Assembly (NCBI GenBank): GCA_013433145.1
Contig: CM024173.1
Span: forward strand, 1,831,101-1,895,100
Reading direction: 5' to 3'
DNA: 64,000 nucleotides
Source: Ascaris suum
Taxonomy: Eukaryota > Nematoda > Chromadorea > Rhabditida > Ascarididae
Shown here: one piece after another, positions 59,044 through 64,000 of the stretch
Layout: every line of letters starts with the position of its first letter
Numbering within the stretch: the stretch's first letter is position 1
The notes under the pieces: model-generated
The model's database searches: none
What the model saw: the letters and a program-made list of their open reading frames with translations, nothing else
Told to the model about the DNA's origin: nothing
Position numbers and translations under genes: made by a program

Positions 59044-62000
59044 TTAATCGAAGAATTTCCTGTTCGGATTTTCACCGAATAATGCCGTGCGGATCTGTGG
59101 TATTATCTGAAACATATATAATGGAATAATGCCTGAGCAAAAATTTAATAAAAAAGCAGAAACAGTTTAGAACACCTAGTAGCCTCTCCCATCTCCCAAA
59201 GTAACCGAATTCTCTCCATGTGCGCGAATGATCCTGGGCAGGGGAGGCGGAAGGGAGAAGGGAGAAGGGAGGAAGAATGAGGAAAGTGGCAGAAGAGAGA
59301 AAACAGAAAATACTGATCACTCAATTAGTCTCATTCGTTTCTTATGATCTGCCAAATTTCAACGCTAGGTCTTTTTGAATTATGAGTCGATGGTATTGGA
59401 AGATATTCGCGCATATATACTACCACCTATAACATACAAAGTGATCAGGCGTCCAGGTAATGCAACCTTCTAGACTTGTAAATGATCACTAAATCTTTCA
59501 GTGAGCATCTAGAAGCTGAATATCACTAAAGCTACAACAAAACTGATAAAAATACCGATAAAAAATGCATTGTTGATCCATTCACAATGACGATTTTTCA
59601 TTTCTATATTATTCGCTTATTCTACATGAAAATAAACCATTTTGCATAAACTGGAATAGAGGCACGCTTGAAAAAGAGATAAATATGAGACGATGCTTGA
59701 GAGGGATTAATATGAAATAAATAGATAAGCAAGGCCAGATTATTTTTATAACTTAGAAAGATACCATACGAAGATACGAGACCTCTAGTAAGCTAAAGAA
59801 CTCCATCTAGATCAAATTTCTTCATCATCCTTAGTCCACCTTAGGGGTTTCTTACCCTATTCCAGAAGCAACATATACGAGTGAGAAACAAGCTCAGTCC
59901 CCAATCCCACCTGATTTGCAATGAGCTCCAGTCGCGATTCTAATGTCGAAGAGACTCGAATTTTGCCACCTTTTGCCGATAATTCTACACCGCCTGCACT
60001 CTCCGCTGGTAGATAGTTCATTCTGTCGATTGTGACCTGAAAAGAGAAAAAAATAAATAAAAATATCAAATCAAACAAATGTTACAATATTATGCTCAAT
60101 CAACGGCATAATTCATGAAGCGATATCCAATCGCATGCAGCAGATAGAGAAAATTAAGCAAAGAAATAGATGATTTATATCTCTACGATTTTTAATAGCT
60201 TTAGAATTTTTTGAAAACGGCAACTTTCCAAAAACCACTTTGTAACAAAAATAATAGTAATAGTAGTAATAATCAATAATAATAATAAATAGTAATAAAT
60301 AATGATAATAAAATGCCTTTAACAAAGCATCACCAGAATCATCAAATCTTTCCTACTACTAGCAAATCGGTCGTTCAAAACGAAAAGAATTAAAAATAAG
60401 GAGGACAAGCAACCTTTGTCTTTTCTCCCCATGCTTCTTCAAGCTCATGAAGACATTCGGGAAGTAACTTCTCAACAAGTTGTATGTCTTGGCTTCGACA
60501 CTGAAGTATCACCTCCTTTTCCAGCATTTGAAATAATGCCTAAACAAGTCCTCATTACAAATAAACTAAATAAAGACTTTATTTGCATTCGATTAAATTA
60601 AATAAAACTTCCGCAACTCTCAGGAAATCGTGCATTATTTCTTCGCTCCCTTTAATCTAATCCAATCATTAGCACATGATGCGCTTTTGATTTGGATACG
60701 TCTTGGCAAATACATGATTTCTATATAATAGATTAGCCTATTTTAACAAAATGGCCGCTCACAGCAATCCTCCATCTCTTCTCGCCACATTTGATCACAT
60801 CTGGCACCTCGGCCTATGCTCATTCCTCAAGTGCATTGAGGTCTTGAAATGTATGACTCTATTTTAAGTGGATCTTTGACCATTCCAGAAGAACTTTAAA
60901 CTCTCAAGTCCTTAATGCTAGTGTCTTCGCCAGTGCACAATGAAATGTGTTAGCGCGCAAGGCCAGTGTTGCCATTTAACTGTCGTACTTCTTCTGCCTT
61001 GCCCTTGTACCGCCACTTACGGACTCCCTCATGGAACGAAGACAAGGCAGGGTATGTGGGAATGCCTGGTCCGTTGCTGAAACATCACGCTTAGGTAGTG
61101 GGTTATTAAATTTGTAAGTAAGACAACAAGGTACATTCATACATCCCTTCCCTCTTTACTCTAGCCAGCACCTTCTGCCCCGTTCAGAAGGTTCTAGGCT
61201 GGATCCAAGAAAGCTCGGAATAATTCTCGAAGCCAGATGACTTCAGTGAGCTTTGTTTATTCCGATGGCCTAACAAATGAAACAGGGCAGCCTAAATGAA
61301 CAACCAGGCAAGAGGAACGTAACCAACACACGTCCAATTTACCATTCAAGTATTTCACACGAATGAAAGTTTTTTGTAGACAATCTAGTGATAAGTGCCC
61401 ACTTTTTAGTAGTTCTCTCTCTTCCTTTCCCTCTTCTCTCCGAGCTCTTTGTACCTATTTTATAGCTATGCATTAAAATAAATGCATAATTTATGCCGAA
61501 CCAATATATTTACTGATGAAAAAAAAAGATGAAAAGAAACGTCGAATACCGATCGATGAATGCCTAAAAAACAATATTCCAATAATTAAGTAAAAACAAC
61601 AATCACATTAGTACCACAGTACTAGTATGATAAGGTAAGTAAAATGATAAACTCTATACCGAACTATCAGTATGATAAGATGGTATACTCGATGATTCTC
61701 CTCTTTATCCCTCCTTCATCTACTAATAAAATTAATAATCGCTAAAAAGAAAGCCTTTCGTCGATTAACAGGATTGGCAAATGCAAATGAAAAACCCCTA
61801 GCCTGTAGAATGAGTCCTTTCAGAATTGAAGGATATCGATGTGAGTCAGCAGAGATACGATTGAGATTCATACGTGCCTCTTCTAGTACATTATGCAGGT
61901 GATCTTCACGTGCCTATAATGACGTCATAGCTAAATAACCAAAACAATTATTCATATCATTTTGCACTCATGTAAAAAGCGTCTCAAGCATTGATTTTTC

Positions 62001-62652
62001 AAACATCGTTAATAATCAATCGATTCACAATTGTACAAATTTGCATATTTCCAAGAAATTGAAAATTTGCACAATTAGCAAAGATGATATATTGATGTAA
62101 GCATTTAACATGGATATAAAATAAAATTTCAATCGAATTTATTCTTCAAACCGATCAAATCAAAACGAGAGAAATACGAATATAAGTAAGTAAAATTACC
62201 TTGAGACATTTAAGGCGACCTTGATTCAACATATTAGAACTTTGGATTTTTCTTTGCAATTCCACTTGTTTCTCTTTTTTCTCGTAATATTCGAGTATTT
62301 TCGTTCGTTGTTGTTGAACAAGACGACCCTAGAATATAGTGAATAAATTTTTAAATATCGCTTGAATAAGACGTAAAAATCATGTGTAGTTTCCGATTAA
62401 AACTTCCTTCTCGATTACCTTCTGTTGCAGAAATATAATCCCTGGGCTTATGATTCGAGAATATGAGTGTTCCAATTCTTAGAAAATCTCCTGTCCACCA
62501 TCCATCATAAGCCCTAAAGAGTAAACCTTTTCGATGTTGAATTCCTCTTCAGCTTTTGCGTCGATTTCTTCCGCTTTTTCATTAGCTTCTTGCTCAATGA
62601 ATGCCATCATATGGCGCAATTGTTTCTGCACGTCATTATCTGAGATACCCAT
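59044..62652 (-). CDS. vha-8: V-type proton ATPase subunit E (vha-8 orthologue), six exons
   Basis: Peripheral-stalk subunit of the V1 sector, which couples ATP hydrolysis to proton pumping in endomembranes and excretory tissue. Minus-strand exons: 62527-62652, 62200-62328, 61803-61913, 60414-60539, 59911-60036, 59044-59106. All are phase 0, giving 226 residues, the normal length. The N-terminal coiled-coil ([20 protein letters not shown], then [18 protein letters not shown]) and the conserved C-terminal domain ([51 protein letters not shown]) are all present. The exon 3 donor is CTACAG|GCTAGG, a GC-AG intron required by the frame. A likely trans-splice acceptor (TTTTTAATTTCAG) lies 44 nt before the ATG. 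A probable terminal exon of another minus-strand gene ends about 0.4 kb upstream, so vha-8 may be downstream in an operon. Confidence 0.96.
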
Positions 62653-63044
62653 CGATGCGGATGCTACTTCTGGATCACGTATTCCAAGTTTTACTCCTGA
62701 AATTAAAAATAAAAAACAACTTAAAAATGAGATAAAAACAAATCCGCAAACGATTTGCAATCATAGGAAAAATATTCGGATACGAGAATGCAATTTGCAA
62801 TGCAAAGACTCGCTGATTGACAGGGAAGCAAATTGAAGCAAAAAAATCGCTTTAAAAAAACGGCTGAATCACTAAATAACGATACGAAGAGTTCAAACAA
62901 CGAAATAATGGGTAAGCACGCCAAACAAGTTTGCACATTATGTGCTTTGCAGTAACGTTCACACAACGAAATAATGCTCAAAGTTGCTAAAGAAAAGAAC
63001 AACACGTGGAATAAATTTCGTTTAATTAACCAATAGACATACGT

Positions 63045-63050
63045 TTTATT
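63045..63050 (-). terminator. Polyadenylation signal upstream of vha-8
   Basis: AATAAA on the minus strand starts 9 nt after the stop of the open frame ending at 63059, about 350 nt before the vha-8 acceptor at 62696. Confidence 0.45.
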
Positions 63051-63058
63051 GAGAGGGG

Positions 63059-63323
63059 TCATCTACTCTTATCATGGGTCCGAGTTGGGGGAGGAGGGAT
63101 TAGGCCCACCACACCGTCATTCACTGAAAGGTGCCCCAGAAGAGTGCCGACTAGGTCATCAAAAGTGATTTTGCCTCCTCTTCCTCCCCCTTCGACTTCC
63201 TCCACCAAACTTTCAGCGAAGAGACGAAAGTCAACGGAAGCATGCTCTAATTGCAGGACATAGCACCGGTGGGGGAGTCCAGTAAAACGAGCATAGCCAA
63301 CCTTCAGATTAACATAAGTGGAA
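63059..63323 (-). CDS. Probable terminal exon of an unknown minus-strand gene
   Basis: A GC-richer frame of about 88 codons without stops encodes VGYARFTGLPHRCYVLQLEH, then ESLVEEVEGGGRGGKITFDD, and ends ...IPPPPTRTHDKSR and TGA. An AATAAA follows immediately. Codon use is balanced and unlike translated intergenic DNA. The exon start is uncertain: a CTGAAG|GTTGGC acceptor near 63303 is possible. I do not recognise the family. The rest of the gene would lie beyond 63323. Confidence 0.4.
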
Positions 63324-63349
63324 AATATTACAGCATCTAAATGCAACAC

Positions 63350-63877
63350 TAATTAATACAACTACTATAAAACGCTAGAAATTTCAGTAAGCTCCAAGCC
63401 ATCAATGAAAATTGCATCCCACTATTCTAAAGACCAACGATCAGTTGATGATCAATAGCCGTTATACGATAGTTCGACTAATCAATTTTTCCTCTCAAAA
63501 CTTAAAATTTAAAAAACGCAAACTTATGCAGCTAAATAATATCGAGATACAATACAATATTGCAATAAAAAAATATTAATTAAAGAATATTATAATGATT
63601 GTAACATCATTTATGTGCATGCTTTTATGCAATACGGAATAAATTTAGTACGGTTGATAGCAGATGGAAATTTTTGCAATTTTTTATGAAAATTTTTGCA
63701 ATTTTTCAATACATAATGAAATTATTCATTGCATTTCAATTATAGGGAATTCAATGCAATAGGCCGATTGCATTCATTACTTTATTCACTAAATTTACGT
63801 AAAGATTATAATTCTCTTCTCTTTTATTGTACAATTTCTTATGAATCTATTCAATTTTGCAATATTTATACCTATAG
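63350..63877. other. AT-rich gap before the right-edge exon
   Basis: No ORF or element of note. Repeated ATTTTTGCAATTTTT motifs occur near 63670-63710. Confidence 0.5.
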
Positions 63878-63965
63878 GATATGCAAAGATGGTGGAGTTC
63901 GTATTTGTGTTATGTAAGGTGGACCAGTCTGCTATAGATCAAGCAGGAATAGAGCGCCATGCAAG
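63878..63965 (+). CDS. First coding exon of a plus-strand gene running off the window
   Basis: After a TTATACCTATAG acceptor and 11 nt of possible 5' UTR, ATG at 63889 opens MVEFVFVLCKVDQSAIDQAG and continues IERHAR to a strong GCAAG|GTAAGT donor at phase 2. The short leader before the ATG resembles the trans-splice arrangement of the other genes here. The family is not recognised from 25 residues. Confidence 0.5.
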
Positions 63966-64000
63966 GTAAGTCAAAGAAGGCCAAGAGCATACCGGCAAAT

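Overview
The window is nuclear DNA of a nematode. It is AT-rich, with long T-rich introns, (AT)n arrays of 100-170 bp and G/C homopolymer runs. Gene families and likely spliced-leader acceptors directly before start codons support this. The species cannot be named from sequence alone; a parasitic or otherwise intron-rich lineage rather than Caenorhabditis is my inference from the intron sizes.

Layout. 1-6423 is non-coding flank. 6424-18984 (+) is a nine-exon dystroglycan gene (dgn-1 orthologue), with a possible small secreted-peptide gene nested in its fourth intron. 18985-25618 is mostly empty, repeat-rich intergenic DNA. 25619-28003 (+) is a four-exon ELO-type fatty-acid elongase. 28.7-36.2 kb (-) is a tandem duplication of a small secreted cysteine-rich gene with two CC-type repeats (GPCVNGQCPxGxxC). 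The two copies share a 24-nt microexon and an almost identical last exon and 3' UTR. 36.6-40.1 kb holds less certain exons, including two divergent signal-peptide exons whose start codons overlap, and a 66-bp hairpin. 41686-48429 (-) is a complete nine-exon PA2G4/EBP1 homologue. 52422-56703 (+) is a four-exon orphan gene for a 170-residue secreted eight-cysteine protein with a TATA box. 57495-58380 (-) may hold two exons of an unknown protein. 59044-62652 (-) is a complete six-exon V-ATPase subunit E gene (vha-8) with one GC-AG intron. A probable terminal exon of another minus-strand gene lies just upstream, which may indicate an operon. The right edge opens a new plus-strand gene.

Functionally the conserved genes are unrelated housekeeping or tissue-structure genes: basement-membrane receptor, lipid elongation, growth-related RNA-binding factor and proton pump. 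The novel material is the fast-evolving secreted cysteine-rich genes: the CC pair, the orphan gene and the nested small ORFs. All exon models were built by eye from splice sites, reading phase and recalled family sequences; no search was run.
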